Notes: generated by a model from the letters alone, not told the origin. A DNA stretch of 64,000 nt from Variovorax sp. CF313 (GCF_000282635.1 NZ_AKIW01000027.1:1-64000); one strand, 5' to 3'. Counted from the stretch's first letter, positions 8,639-20,522 are shown. Translations and numbers: made by a program.

Positions 8639-9352
8639 TCAGCGCTTGGCGCGAGCCGCGGTCTTCTTCGCGGCCCCGGTCTTGCGAGGCGCCTTCAACG
8701 CAGGCGCCTCGCGCGCAGATTGCATGTGCCCGCTCTCGCCGATGGTCATGCCCACGATGCGCGCAAGCTGGCGGCTCACGCTGATGTAGGCGTGGCCCAG
8801 GCGGCTGTCGAAGTACAGCGAGTCGCCCTTGGCCATGCGCACCACCTCGCCGTTGTCGAAGTGCACCTCGATCTCGCCCGACAGCACATAGGCGAACTCC
8901 TCGCCGCCGTGCCGCACGAAGTCTTCCGGGCCGTGGATCTTTCGCGCATGCACCGTGCCGACGATGGGGCTCATCTGCTTGCCCGCCGCGGTGGTGCCGA
9001 GGAACTCGTAGGCGATGGAAAGCCCCTTGTAGACCACGCCCTTGCCCGCGCGCGTGACCACCGGCCCGTCGAGCTGCGCGGGCTTGACGCCGGCGCCCGC
9101 GAACATGGCGTTCATGTCCATCTCCAGCGCGCGGCCCAGCGCCGTGAAGTTCTCGTAGCCCAGCGCGAGCTGGCCGCGCTCGGCGCGCGAGATGGTGGTG
9201 ATCGACACGCCCGAGCGCTCCGCGAGCTGCGCCAGCGTCCAGCCGAAGCGCTTGCGCGCGGTGCGCAGGCGGTTGCCGAAGGTGGCGCGGTCCAGCGTGG
9301 GCGGCTCGTCCCCGGGCTTCGCTCCCGTCTTGGTCCCTGTGTGTGGATTCAC
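8639..9352 (-). CDS. XRE family transcriptional regulator with cupin sensor domain
   Basis: 237 residues. An N-terminal helix-turn-helix (about 26-80: RLRTARKRFGWTLAQLAERS, then GVSITTISRAERGQ) is joined to a C-terminal cupin barrel (about 120-215, containing GGEEFAYVLSGEIEVHFDNG). Regulators of this layout often control amino-acid and amine catabolism. The GTG at 9352 is preferred over the longer frame start because AGGAGA lies 9 bases before it. The C terminus is Lys/Ala-rich. It diverges from the flavoenzyme gene at 9555, and three near-identical palindromes in the gap are likely its operators. Confidence 0.9.
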   Translation of the reverse strand: MNPHTGTKTGAKPGDEPPTLDRATFGNRLRTARKRFGWTLAQLAERSGVSITTISRAERGQLALGYENFTALGRALEMDMNAMFAGAGVKPAQLDGPVVTRAGKGVVYKGLSIAYEFLGTTAAGKQMSPIVGTVHARKIHGPEDFVRHGGEEFAYVLSGEIEVHFDNGEVVRMAKGDSLYFDSRLGHAYISVSRQLARIVGMTIGESGHMQSAREAPALKAPRKTGAAKKTAARAKR

Positions 9353-9437
9353 GCTTGGCTTTCTCCTGTGGTGCCGGAGATTCTGCCAGCCGGGGCGCGC
9401 GCCATCCATGCCAACCCGCGTGACTCAGGCGCGAAAG

Positions 9438-9466
9438 TTGCGTATACGCAAATTGCGTGAACGCAA
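9438..9466. promoter_or_regulatory. Tandem palindromes, probable operators of the XRE-cupin regulator
   Basis: TTGCGTATACGCAA (9438-9451) is a perfect 14-bp palindrome. TTGCGTGAACGCAA (9453-9466) has the same arms around a GA centre. Their centres are 15 bp apart. Together with a third copy at 9518-9531 they occupy the divergent promoter region between the regulator and the dadA-like gene. Confidence 0.75.
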
Positions 9467-9517
9467 ATTTCACCAGCACGGTGCATCATGGTTTCCCCTT
9501 GGCATCTCTGAATTAAT

Positions 9518-9531
9518 TTGCGTATCCGCAA
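9518..9531. promoter_or_regulatory. Third operator-like palindrome
   Basis: TTGCGTATCCGCAA keeps the arms of the two upstream sites with one mismatch (T/G) and is flanked by A/T on both sides. It lies 24 bp before the start of the flavoenzyme gene, where binding would block transcription or initiation. Its centre is 65 bp from that of the second site. Confidence 0.7.
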
Positions 9532-9554
9532 AATTCTTCCTACACTTTTCGTCG

Positions 9555-10712
9555 ATGACTTCCAGCACTGCAGAGCCCATCGTGGCTGACTTCCTCGTGA
9601 TCGGCGGCGGCATCGCCGGGGCCTCGGTGGCCCACTGGCTCGCGCCGCACGCCCGCGTGATCCTTCTCGAACGCGAATCGCAACCCGGCTACCACTCCAC
9701 CGGCCGCTCCGCCGCCCTCTTCATGGAAAGCTACGGCACCGCGCAGGTGCGTGCCCTCACCATGGCGAGCCGGGCCTTCCTCGAACACCCGCCCGAAGGC
9801 TTCAGCGAGCACCCGCTGCTCACGCCCCGCGGCGCGATGATGGTCGCGGGCGCCGACCACATGGCCGAGCTCGAAGCCCACTGGCAGGTGCTGCGCGACA
9901 TGAACACCGGCGCCTCGCGCCTGAGCGGCGAAGAGGCGCGCGAGATGGTGCCGGCCTTGCGCCCCGAGCAGGTGCAAGGCGCCGTCTACGAGCCTGATGC
10001 GTCCGACATGGACGTGCACGCCATCCACCAGGGCTATCTGCGCGGCATGCGGCGCGCGGGCGGCAAGCTGGTGTGCGATGCGGGCGTGACGGCCATTCAA
10101 CGTGTGGGCGACCGCTGGCGAGTGGAAGCCGGCGGCGCGATGTACGAAGCGCCCGTGGTGCTCAACGCGGCCGGTGCATGGGTCGACACCATCGCGCGCA
10201 TGGCCGGCGTGCCGCCGCTGGGCATCGAGCCGCGCCGGCGCTCGGCGTTCATCTTCGCGCCACCCGATGGCCAGAGCGTGGCGCACTGGCCCATGGTGTT
10301 CGGTGCCAACGAGGGTTGGTACATCAAGCCCGATGCCGGCATGCTGCTCGGCTCACCGGCCAATGCCGATCCGGTCGAGCCGCAGGACGTGCAGCCGGAG
10401 GAGATGGACATCGCCATCGCCATGCATCGCATCGAGGAAGCGACCACCCTCGCCATCCGCCGCCCCACGCGCACCTGGGCCGGCCTGCGTTCCTTCGTGG
10501 CCGACGGCGATCTCGTCGGCGGCTTCGAACCCGGTGTGCCCGGCTTCTTCTGGGTGGCCGCGCAGGGCGGCTACGGCATCCAGACATCGGCCGCCATGGG
10601 CGAGGCCTGCGCCGCGCTGGCGCGCGGGCTGCCGCTGCCCGAGCGCATCGCCTCCTTCGGGCTCACGGCGGAAATGCTGGGCCCGCAGCGGCTGCGCGCG
10701 GCCGCGGGCTGA
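9555..10712 (+). CDS. FAD-dependent amino-acid oxidase/dehydrogenase (DadA/glycine-oxidase family)
   Basis: 385 residues of the D-amino-acid oxidase fold. The FAD-binding Rossmann motif VIGGGIAGASVA lies at about 14-25, followed by LLERE and the arginine/serine motif STGRSAALF. A C-terminal second FAD contact (GGYGIQTSAAMGEACA) is present. It oxidises an amino acid, probably of D configuration or N-substituted, to the oxo acid; the exact substrate is open. The ATG at 9555 was chosen over far upstream in-frame codons because the fold starts at once. The gene is divergent from the XRE-cupin regulator and is the first of a long plus-strand set. Confidence 0.85.
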   Translation: MTSSTAEPIVADFLVIGGGIAGASVAHWLAPHARVILLERESQPGYHSTGRSAALFMESYGTAQVRALTMASRAFLEHPPEGFSEHPLLTPRGAMMVAGADHMAELEAHWQVLRDMNTGASRLSGEEAREMVPALRPEQVQGAVYEPDASDMDVHAIHQGYLRGMRRAGGKLVCDAGVTAIQRVGDRWRVEAGGAMYEAPVVLNAAGAWVDTIARMAGVPPLGIEPRRRSAFIFAPPDGQSVAHWPMVFGANEGWYIKPDAGMLLGSPANADPVEPQDVQPEEMDIAIAMHRIEEATTLAIRRPTRTWAGLRSFVADGDLVGGFEPGVPGFFWVAAQGGYGIQTSAAMGEACAALARGLPLPERIASFGLTAEMLGPQRLRAAAG

Positions 10713-10757
10713 GCCCGACCCGCCTCCGACAACAAATCCACCCCACGAGGTCCGACC

Positions 10758-12209
10758 ATGCGCGTCTTCAGTGCTTCCCTTGCCACCGAAACCAACACCT
10801 TCGGTCCGATGCCGACAGGCCTCGCCTCCTTCAAGGACCGTGGCTACTTCCCCGCCGGCAAGCACCCCGAGGCGATGACGCTGTTCTCGGGCCCGCTGTG
10901 GGCCGCACGCATGCGCGGCGCCGACAAGGGCTGGACGCTGTTCGAAGGCATGGTGGCCGGCGCGCAGCCCAGCGGCACGACCACGCGCCACGCCTATGAG
11001 ACGCTGCGCGACGAGCTGCTCGACGACCTGCGCGCGGTGCTGCCGGTCGACATGGTGCTGCTCGGCCTGCACGGCGCGATGGTGGCCGACGGCTACGACG
11101 ACTGCGAGGGCGACCTGCTGGCGCGCGTGCGGCAGATCGTCGGCCCCGACGTGGTGATCGGCGCGGAGCTCGACCCGCACAACCACCTCACGCCGGAGAT
11201 GATCTCCAACGCGAACGTGATGATCTCCTTCAAGGAGTACCCGCACACCGACGTACTCGAGCGCGGGCTGGAGCTGGTCGACATCTGCGCCGCCACGGTC
11301 GAGGGCAAGGTGCGGCCGGTGCCCGCGGTGGTCGACTGCGACATGATCGTCACCGTCCACACCTCGCGCCAGCCGGCGCGCGGCTTCGTCGAGCGCATGC
11401 AGTCGCTCGAGGGCAAGAACGGCGTGCTCTCGGTCTCGCTCACGCACGGCTTTTCGTGGGGCGACGTGCCCGAGATGGGCACCAAGGTGCTGGTCTACAC
11501 CGACGGCGACAAGGCCCAGGCCGACCTGCTGGCGCGCCAGCTCGCCGACGAGGTCATCGCCATGCGCGACGGCCTCACCGTCAACTACCCAGGCATCGAT
11601 GCATCGCTGGACGAGGCCCTGGCCTTCGACGGCGGCCCGGTGGTGATCTCCGACGGCGCCGACAACCCCGGCGGCGGCGCGGCCAGCGACTCCACCTTCA
11701 TCCTGCGCCGCATGGTCGAGCGCGGCATCACCAATGCGGCGCTGGGCCCGCTGTGGGACCCGATCGCGGTGCGCATCGCCTTCGACGCGGGCGTGGGCGC
11801 GAAGCTGCCGATGCGCCTCGGCGGCAAGATCAGCCCGCTGTCGGGCGACCCGCTCGATGTCGAATGCACCGTGAAGGCGCTCAAGCACGACCTGGTGATG
11901 ACCGGCCTGGCCGGCACGCCCACGCTGATGGGCGACAGCGCGCTGGTCGAGGCCAACGGCATCGAGATCGTGCTGATCACCCTGCGCAACCAGGCGATGG
12001 GCACCGACCTCTTCACGCAGCTGGGCTGCGACCTCGCCGCCAAGAAGATCATCGTCGTGAAGTCTTCCCAGCATTTCTACGCGTCGTATTCCAAGGTGGC
12101 GAAGCACGTCATCTACGCAGGCGCACCGGGCGCCGTCACGCTCGACCTGAACACGCTGCCGTATCGCAAGGCCCGCCTGCCGAAATGGCCGATCGGCGTC
12201 GCGGCCTGA
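10758..12209 (+). CDS. M81 family metallopeptidase (MlrC-like)
   Basis: 483 residues, the normal length of the M81/MlrC family, a group named for microcystinase C, which cleaves linear peptides containing D- and unusual amino acids. The start MRVFSASLATETNTFGPMPTG and the metal-site region GAELDPHNHLTPEM match the family. No signal peptide, so cytosolic. Located between the flavoenzyme and a Dpp-like importer, it probably hydrolyses an imported peptide or modified amide. A GAGG stretch about 8 bases before the ATG is a plausible ribosome binding site. Confidence 0.88.
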   Translation: MRVFSASLATETNTFGPMPTGLASFKDRGYFPAGKHPEAMTLFSGPLWAARMRGADKGWTLFEGMVAGAQPSGTTTRHAYETLRDELLDDLRAVLPVDMVLLGLHGAMVADGYDDCEGDLLARVRQIVGPDVVIGAELDPHNHLTPEMISNANVMISFKEYPHTDVLERGLELVDICAATVEGKVRPVPAVVDCDMIVTVHTSRQPARGFVERMQSLEGKNGVLSVSLTHGFSWGDVPEMGTKVLVYTDGDKAQADLLARQLADEVIAMRDGLTVNYPGIDASLDEALAFDGGPVVISDGADNPGGGAASDSTFILRRMVERGITNAALGPLWDPIAVRIAFDAGVGAKLPMRLGGKISPLSGDPLDVECTVKALKHDLVMTGLAGTPTLMGDSALVEANGIEIVLITLRNQAMGTDLFTQLGCDLAAKKIIVVKSSQHFYASYSKVAKHVIYAGAPGAVTLDLNTLPYRKARLPKWPIGVAA

Positions 12210-12255
12210 GCCCTTCCTTCTTTTTTTGCTGCCTGCCCTCACCGGAGAACCGACG

Positions 12256-13848
12256 ATGAAACGACGGACGCTTGGCGCTCTCGCCGCCTTGGCCCTTTCC
12301 ACCGCCTTCGCGGCGAGCCTTCCCGCGCATGCCCAGACGCCGCAGCCCAAGACGCTGAAGGTGGTGGCGCATGCCGACCTGAAGATCCTCGACCCGACCT
12401 TCACCACCGCCTACATCTCGCGCAACTTCGGCTACATGGTCTACGACACGCTCTTCGCGCAGGACGCGAACGGCAAGCCGCAGCCGCAGATGGTGGAGAA
12501 GTACACCGCCTCGAAGGACGGCAAGCAGTGGAGCTTCACGCTGCGCCCCAACCTCAAGTTCTCCGACGGCAGCGCCGTCACCTCGGCCGACGCGGTCGCC
12601 TCGCTGCAACGCTGGGCCGCACGCGACAGCCTCGGCCGCGCCATGACGGCCAGCGGTGCCGAGTGGAAGGCCACCGACGCGCGCAGCTTCACGCTCACGC
12701 TCAACGAGCCCTTCGGCATGGTGCTCGACGCGCTGGCCAAGCCCTCGGGCTTTCCGCCGGTGGTCCTGCCCGAGCGGCTGGCGAAGATGCCGGCCACCGC
12801 GCCGCTCACCGAAGTGCTGGGCTCCGGCCCCTTCGTCTTCAAGCGCGACGAATGGGTGCCGGGCAACAAGGCGGTGTTCGTGCGCAACCCCAACTACGTG
12901 GCACGCAGCGAGCCGCCGAGCGGCCTGGCCGGCAGCAAGAAGAGCAGCTTCGATCGCGTCGAGTGGCTCTACCTGCCTGACGCCAACAGCGCCGTGGCCG
13001 CCCTCAAGCGCGGCGAGGTCGACATCATCGAGCAGCTGCCGCCCGACTACATCGCGCCGCTGCGCACCGACACGGGCGTGAAGATCGGCTCCGGCGGCGC
13101 CTACCAGGGCTTCCTGGTGATGAACCAGCTGCATCCGCCCTTCAACAACCCGAAGGTGCGCCAGGCGCTGCTGCAGGCCGTGAGCCAGGAGCGCTTCATG
13201 GCGGCCATGGGCTTCCCGCTGGACATGCGCATGGCCTACTGCGCCACCTACTTCATCTGCGGCAGCCCCAACGACACCGCGGCCGGCGCCGAGCCCTACC
13301 GCAAGGCCGACGTCGCCAAGGCCAAGAAGATGCTCGCCGACGCCGGCTACAAGGGCGAGAAGGTGGTGCTGCTGGTACCCAGCGACGTGCCCTACCTGAA
13401 CGCCGAGGCGCTGATGGCCGTGCAGACCATGAAGAGCATCGGCCTGAACGTCGACGCCCAGACCATGGACTGGGCCTCCATCGGCGCGCGCCGCGCCAAG
13501 CGCGACGCTGGCGATGCCGGCGGCTGGAACATGTACGTCACCGTGGCCGGCGAGTTCGACGCCAACTCGCCCATCAGCAACGCCTACCTGAGCGCGGCCT
13601 GCGGCAACACCCTGCCCGGCTGGCCCTGCGACAAGCCACTGGACGAACTCCGCACCGCATGGCTGAAGGAAACGGTGCCCGCCAAGCGCAAGGAACTGCT
13701 CGACGCGTTCCAGGCCCGCGCCTACGAGGCCGTGCCCTACATCAACGCAGGCCAGTACTCGGCCGCCTTCGCGGCGCGCACCAGCCTGAAGGGGCTGGAC
13801 AAGCTGTGGTCCGGCATGCCGACAGTCTGGGCGCTCGACAGGCAATAA
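12256..13848 (+). CDS. ABC transporter substrate-binding protein, family 5 (dipeptide/oligopeptide)
   Basis: 530 residues with a Sec signal peptide (cleavage likely after AHA near residue 25) and the SBP_bac_5 fold, as in DppA and OppA. Typical segments are LKVVAHADLKILDPTFTTAY at the mature start and FTLRPNLKFSDGSAVTSADA. It should capture peptides or similar ligands in the periplasm for the permeases encoded next (18 bp downstream). The ATG at 12256 has a GGAG motif upstream. Neighbouring peptidase and D-aminoacylase genes suggest D-amino-acid-containing or N-acylated ligands. Confidence 0.9.
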   Translation: MKRRTLGALAALALSTAFAASLPAHAQTPQPKTLKVVAHADLKILDPTFTTAYISRNFGYMVYDTLFAQDANGKPQPQMVEKYTASKDGKQWSFTLRPNLKFSDGSAVTSADAVASLQRWAARDSLGRAMTASGAEWKATDARSFTLTLNEPFGMVLDALAKPSGFPPVVLPERLAKMPATAPLTEVLGSGPFVFKRDEWVPGNKAVFVRNPNYVARSEPPSGLAGSKKSSFDRVEWLYLPDANSAVAALKRGEVDIIEQLPPDYIAPLRTDTGVKIGSGGAYQGFLVMNQLHPPFNNPKVRQALLQAVSQERFMAAMGFPLDMRMAYCATYFICGSPNDTAAGAEPYRKADVAKAKKMLADAGYKGEKVVLLVPSDVPYLNAEALMAVQTMKSIGLNVDAQTMDWASIGARRAKRDAGDAGGWNMYVTVAGEFDANSPISNAYLSAACGNTLPGWPCDKPLDELRTAWLKETVPAKRKELLDAFQARAYEAVPYINAGQYSAAFAARTSLKGLDKLWSGMPTVWALDRQ

Positions 13849-13866
13849 GGATTCGAGGGCACCGCC

Positions 13867-14802
<936 letters not shown>

Positions 14803-14808
14803 ACAAAC

Positions 14809-15720
14809 ATGTCCACGGTCCTCCCCATGAGCGAGATCGACGCGCCCGCCCCCACGGTGCCGGATGCACACGGCGACACCCCCTTCGTGCCGCCGCGCTG
14901 GCGCTGGGCGCGCAAACACCCGACGCTGATCATCGGCGCACTGCTGCTGATCCTGATGGCAGCCCTCTCCATCGGCGCCCCCTGGGTCGCCACGCACGAC
15001 CCGCAGGACATCGACCCTCTGATGCGCATGCAGCCGCCGTCGGGCGAGCACTGGTTCGGCACCGACGCGCTCGGCCGCGACGTGTTCAGCCGCGCCGTGT
15101 GGGGCGGACAGGTGTCGATGATCGTGGGTGCCACGGTCGCGGTGCTGGCCACTTTCTTCGGCGTCGTGCTCGGGCTGGTGTCGGGCTTCGTGCGCTGGGC
15201 GGACGGTCCGATCATGCGGGTGATGGACGGGCTCATGGCCATCCCCGGCATCCTGCTGGCCATCGCGCTGATGGCCGTGACGCGCGCCAGCCTGACGACG
15301 GTGATCGTCGCCATCACCGTGCCCGAGATTCCGCGCGTGGTGCGGCTGGTGCGTTCGCTCGCGCTCACGCTGCGCGAACAGCTGTATGTGGAGGCCGCGC
15401 ACGCGGTCGGCACGCGGCTGCCGATGATCCTGCGGCGCCACGTGCTGCCGAACATCGTGGCGCCGCTGGTGGTGCAGGCCACCTTCGTGGCGGCGGCGGC
15501 GGTGCTGACCGAGGCGGCGCTGTCGTTCCTCGGCGTGGGCGTGCCGTCGCAGACGCCGAGCTGGGGCAACATGATGGCCGAGGGCCGCAACTTCGTGGCG
15601 GTGGCGTTCCACATCATCCTGTACCCGGGCCTGCTGCTGGCGGCCACGGTGCTGGCCATCAACCTGCTCGGCGACGGCCTGCGCGATGCGCTGGACCCGC
15701 GCCTGGCGCGGCAACTGTGA
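14809..15720 (+). CDS. ABC transporter permease, DppC family
   Basis: 303 residues. A cytosolic N terminus is followed by a first helix (about 40-62), the motif [15 protein letters not shown] typical of DppC/OppC, and the C-terminal permease domain with [20 protein letters not shown] as EAA loop. The ATG at 14809 lies 6 bp after the dppB-like stop; an alternative ATG is at 14827. It completes the membrane channel. Confidence 0.92.
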   Translation: MSTVLPMSEIDAPAPTVPDAHGDTPFVPPRWRWARKHPTLIIGALLLILMAALSIGAPWVATHDPQDIDPLMRMQPPSGEHWFGTDALGRDVFSRAVWGGQVSMIVGATVAVLATFFGVVLGLVSGFVRWADGPIMRVMDGLMAIPGILLAIALMAVTRASLTTVIVAITVPEIPRVVRLVRSLALTLREQLYVEAAHAVGTRLPMILRRHVLPNIVAPLVVQATFVAAAAVLTEAALSFLGVGVPSQTPSWGNMMAEGRNFVAVAFHIILYPGLLLAATVLAINLLGDGLRDALDPRLARQL

Positions 15721-15730
15721 AGGGCATGCC

Positions 15731-16767
<1,037 letters not shown>

Positions 16768-16771
<4 letters not shown>

Positions 16772-17766
16772 CGACAGCAGCAACAACGACCGCACCGCTG
16801 CTGCAGGTGCGCAACCTGCGCAAGCACTACACCACGCCCAAGCGCTGGCTGCGGCCGGCCCGGCCGCCGATCCAGGCGGTGGATGGCGTTTCGTTCGACG
16901 TCGCTCGCGGCGAAACGCTATCGCTCGTGGGCGAATCGGGCTGCGGCAAGACGACCACGGCCAAATCGGTGCTGCGGCTGGTGGAGCCCAGCGCGGGCTC
17001 GGTGCAGCTCGAAGGCGAGGAGCTGCTGACGCTTTCCTCGAACGAGATGCGCATGCGCCGGCGGCAGCTGCAGATCATCTTCCAGGACCCGTACGCCTCG
17101 CTGAACCCGCGCCTGACGGCCGGCGATATCGTGGCCGAGCCCATGCGCAACTTCGGCACGGGCGCGGCGGCCGAGCGGCGCGAACGGGTGCAGTGGCTGT
17201 TCTCGCGCGTGGGCCTTCGGCCGGAAGCGGCGAAGAAATTTCCGCACGAGTTCTCGGGCGGGCAGCGCCAGCGCCTGGGCATCGCGCGGGCGCTGGCGCT
17301 GAACCCGAAGCTGATCGTGTGCGACGAGCCGGTGTCGGCGCTCGACGTGTCGGTGCAGGCTCAGGTCGTCAACCTGCTGATGGACCTGCAGGCCGAGTTC
17401 GGCATCGCGTATCTCTTCGTGGCGCACGACCTTGCGGTGGTGCGGCACATCAGCCATCGCGTGGCGGTGATGTACCTCGGCCACATCGTGGAGATCGCCG
17501 ACCGCGACGCGCTGTTCTCGGCGCCGCTGCATCCGTATACCGAGATTCTCCTGTCGGCCGTGCCGGTGCCCAACCCGCGCACGCCGGCGCGGCGCATGCT
17601 GCTGCAGGGCGATCCGCCGAGCCCGGCGAACCCGCCTTCGGGCTGCCGCTTCCACACCCGCTGCCCGATGGCGCAGGCGGTGTGCAAGGAGAAGGCGCCC
17701 GAGCTAGGCGAGCGGCCGTCGTCGTCCGCGAACGGAAGCCATCTGGTCGCCTGCCATTTCCGCTGA
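16768..17766 (+). CDS. ABC transporter ATP-binding protein, DppF family
   Basis: 332 residues, overlapping the previous gene by 4 bp (ATGA). Walker [10 protein letters not shown], signature [12 protein letters not shown], Walker [13 protein letters not shown] and H-loop VAHD are present, plus the C-terminal C-x-F-H-T-R-C-P cysteine region of the oligopeptide family. It forms the heterodimeric motor with the DppD-type protein. Confidence 0.92.
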
Positions 17767-17782
17767 AGAAAGGATTTCTCCC

Positions 17783-19240
17783 GTGTCCGAAAAGCCACCT
17801 CACTACGAACTTCTGATCCGCGGCGGCACCGTGATCGACGGCACCAAGGCGCCGCGCTTCGATGCAGACATCGGCATCGTCGGCGACCGCATCGTCGCCA
17901 TCGGCAAGCTCGCGGGCCACACGGCGGAACAGACGATCGACGCCACCGGCCGCATCGTCGCCCCGGGCTTCATCGACTCGCACACGCACGACGATCAGGC
18001 CGTGCTTTCGCAGGCGCAGATGCCCTTCAAGGTGTCGCAAGGCGTGACCACGGTGGTCGCGGGCAACTGCGGCATCAGCGCCGCGCCGCTGCGCGCCGAC
18101 ATGGACCTGCCCATGCCGCTGAGCCTGCTCGAGTCGCCCGCGGAAGGCCGCTTCACGAGCTTCGCGGCGTACCTCGACGCGCTGCGCGCCACGCCGTCGT
18201 CGGTGAACGTGGCCGCGATGGTCGGCCACTCGACCCTGCGCGCCGTGGCCATGGCCGACCTCGACCGCCCCGCGAACGACAGCGAGATCGCAGCCATGCA
18301 GGCGCTGGTCGAAGAAGCGATGCAGGCCGGCGCCATCGGCATGTCGACCGGCACCTTCTACCCGCCCGCCGTGAAGGCGACGACCGAGGAAATCATCGAG
18401 GTTGGCCGCCCGCTCACCGCACGCAAGGCGCTGTACGTGACGCACATGCGCGATGAGAGCGACCGCGTGATGGAGTCGCTCGAAGAGACTTTCCACATCG
18501 GCCGCGCGCTCGACATCCCGGTGGTGGTGTCGCATCACAAGGTGCAGAACACGCACAACTTCGGCAAGACGAAAGTCACGCTGCCCTTCATCAGGGAGGC
18601 GATGCAGCACCAGTGCATCGGGCTCGACTGCTATCCGTACACGGCGGGTTCCACCATGATCCGCACCGACCGCGGGATGATGGAAGGCCGCGTGCTCATC
18701 GCGTCGAGCGTGCCGCATCCCGAGTGCGCGGGCCGCGACCTGAAGGACATCGCCGCCGAATGGGGCGTGTCGGGCGAAGAGGCAGCGAAACGGCTGCAGC
18801 CCGGCAGCGCCATCTACTTCATGATGGACGAGGACGACGTGCAGCGCATCCTCGCCTTCGACGAGACCATGATCGGCTCCGACGGCATTCCGCTGGGCGA
18901 GAAGCCGCATCCGCGCCTGTGGGGCACCTTCCCACGCGTGCTTGGCCACTACAGCCGCGATGTCGGCCTGTTCCCGCTGGAGACGGCGGTGTGGAAGATG
19001 ACCGGGCTCACGGCCCGCAACTTCGGCCTGCACGAGCGCGGCACGCTGAAGCCGGGGCACCACGCCGATGTGGTGATCTTCAACGCCGCGACGGTGCGCG
19101 ACACAGCGAACTACGAAACGCCGACGCGGGCGGCCGAAGGCATCGACGCGGTGATCGTGAACGGCGCCGTGACCTGGCGCGCCGGCGTGCACAGCGGGGC
19201 ACGCAACGGACAGGTGATCACGCGGCGCGACGCAGCCTGA
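17783..19240 (+). CDS. N-acyl-D-amino-acid deacylase (D-aminoacylase family amidohydrolase)
   Basis: 485 residues, close to the 483 of the Alcaligenes enzyme. It removes the acyl group from N-acyl-D-amino acids. The zinc-site residues are where the family has them: His67 and His69 in DSHTHDD, Cys96 in GNCGIS, His at about 221 in THMRDES and His at about 251 in VVVSHHK. GTG start at 17783, with AAGGA upstream. It closes the operon begun at the flavoenzyme and gives the best clue to its substrate: released D-amino acids could be oxidised by the product of 9555-10712. Confidence 0.9.
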   Translation: MSEKPPHYELLIRGGTVIDGTKAPRFDADIGIVGDRIVAIGKLAGHTAEQTIDATGRIVAPGFIDSHTHDDQAVLSQAQMPFKVSQGVTTVVAGNCGISAAPLRADMDLPMPLSLLESPAEGRFTSFAAYLDALRATPSSVNVAAMVGHSTLRAVAMADLDRPANDSEIAAMQALVEEAMQAGAIGMSTGTFYPPAVKATTEEIIEVGRPLTARKALYVTHMRDESDRVMESLEETFHIGRALDIPVVVSHHKVQNTHNFGKTKVTLPFIREAMQHQCIGLDCYPYTAGSTMIRTDRGMMEGRVLIASSVPHPECAGRDLKDIAAEWGVSGEEAAKRLQPGSAIYFMMDEDDVQRILAFDETMIGSDGIPLGEKPHPRLWGTFPRVLGHYSRDVGLFPLETAVWKMTGLTARNFGLHERGTLKPGHHADVVIFNAATVRDTANYETPTRAAEGIDAVIVNGAVTWRAGVHSGARNGQVITRRDAA

Positions 19241-19250
19241 GCGAGCGAGG

Positions 19251-19463
19251 TCAGTCGGGCGCGTTCATGACGCGATCGAATTCCTCGTCGGCCGGCACGT
19301 TGTCTGCATCGAGCTCGCTCGCATCGGTGAGGTCGATACCCGTTTCCTCCGACAGGTCGTCGGACACGTCGGCATCCTGCTCCTCGAAGTCATCGGCGGG
19401 CATGTCGTCCTCGTCGTCTTCGGCGGGCGCAGCGGATCGCGCGGTGGCGTCGATGGTGTTCAT
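19251..19463 (-). CDS. Small highly acidic hypothetical protein
   Basis: 70 residues with about 40% Asp/Glu and almost no basic residues, for example EDDEDDMPADDFEEQDAD. No signal peptide or membrane segment; probably disordered. The ATG is preceded by a GGAACC stretch rather than a strong ribosome binding site. It converges on the deacylase gene with 10 bp between the stops. Function unknown. Confidence 0.6.
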   Translation of the reverse strand: MNTIDATARSAAPAEDDEDDMPADDFEEQDADVSDDLSEETGIDLTDASELDADNVPADEEFDRVMNAPD

Positions 19464-19581
19464 GATCGGTTCCTCGGCAGATTTCTGACAGCCCCCCTAT
19501 GGTGCGCCTGTTTCGACCGTTGCGGTTCATCCGGCGCGCAGCATCGGTGTCGGGAAGTTTCCTGCAGGAGCTGGAGGACCG

Positions 19582-20472
19582 TCAGTCCTTGTGCACGTGG
19601 CCGTGCTCCCCGTGGCCCGGGTCGTCGTGGCCATGGTCGTGCCCTTGCTCGCCGTGTGCCAGCCGGCTCACGAGCGTGACCAGCACGATGCCCGCGGCCA
19701 GCCACAGGATCTGCGCGGCGGTCTGGCGCGCCGGCAGGCGCTTCTGCAGTTGCGGAATCAGGTCGGCCAGCGCCACGTAGACAAAACTACTACTAGCCAG
19801 CACCAGGAAGTACGGCAGCCAGCTGTGCAGCTGATCGATCAGCCACCAGCCCGCGATGCCGCCCAGCGCGGTCATGGTGCCGGCCAGCGACACCTTCACC
19901 AGCGCTGCGCGCTGGTTGGCCGAACTCTGGCGCAGCACGACGAGGTCGCCGATGTGATGCGGAACTTCGTGCGCCAGCACCGCGATGGCGGCGACCAGGC
20001 CGAGGCGCAGGTCGGCGGTGAAGGCCGAGGCGATCAGGATGCCGTCGCCGAAGCAGTGCACGCTGTCCCCCGTGAGCACGGCCCACCCGCCGGTGCGGGG
20101 CCCGTGGTCGTGTGCATGAGCGTGCGAGTGCTCGTGGCCATGGTCGTGGCCGTCGTGCCCGCCCTTCTCCTCGCCATGGTGATGCTCATGCCCGTGGTGC
20201 CACAGCTCGGCCTTGTCGAGCAGGAAGAAGAACACCAGCCCGAACAGCAGCACGGCGAACAGCAGCGCCGGCTCGATGCGGCTTTCGAAGGCTTCGGGCA
20301 GCAGGTGCATGAAGGCAGTGGCCAGCAGCGCGCCGGCCGCCAGGCTCAGCAGGTGCTGCGGGTTCACGCCGCCCGACCCGCTGCGCACACCCACCTTCAA
20401 CAACAGGGCCGCGAGCCAGACGCTCCCGATACCGGCAACCAGGGTCGCCGCGATGATGACTATCAAATTCAT
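19582..20472 (-). CDS. ZIP family metal transporter with His-rich loop
   Basis: 296-residue membrane protein with eight predicted helices. The cytosolic loop after helix 3 is extremely His/Asp/Gly-rich (about residues 91-123, GHEHHHGEEKGGHDGHDHGH and more) and the C-terminal tail has a second His cluster. Transport-site motifs in helices 4 and 5 are SVHCFGDGILIASAF and AHEVPHHIGD. ZIP proteins move zinc or other divalent metals into the cytosol. The first intramembrane motif has Cys-Phe-Gly where ZupT has Asn-x-x, so selectivity may differ. Confidence 0.9.
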   Translation of the reverse strand: MNLIVIIAATLVAGIGSVWLAALLLKVGVRSGSGGVNPQHLLSLAAGALLATAFMHLLPEAFESRIEPALLFAVLLFGLVFFFLLDKAELWHHGHEHHHGEEKGGHDGHDHGHEHSHAHAHDHGPRTGGWAVLTGDSVHCFGDGILIASAFTADLRLGLVAAIAVLAHEVPHHIGDLVVLRQSSANQRAALVKVSLAGTMTALGGIAGWWLIDQLHSWLPYFLVLASSSFVYVALADLIPQLQKRLPARQTAAQILWLAAGIVLVTLVSRLAHGEQGHDHGHDDPGHGEHGHVHKD

Positions 20473-20522
20473 AGCTGGGCTTGCACAAGAAGAGCGGCCG
20501 TCAGGGCCGCATACCGTTCATA

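Noticed and set aside
9192..9554. Upstream extension of the flavoenzyme frame into the XRE gene
   Set aside because: The extension would cover the operator region and the regulator; the FAD motif follows naturally from the ATG at 9555.
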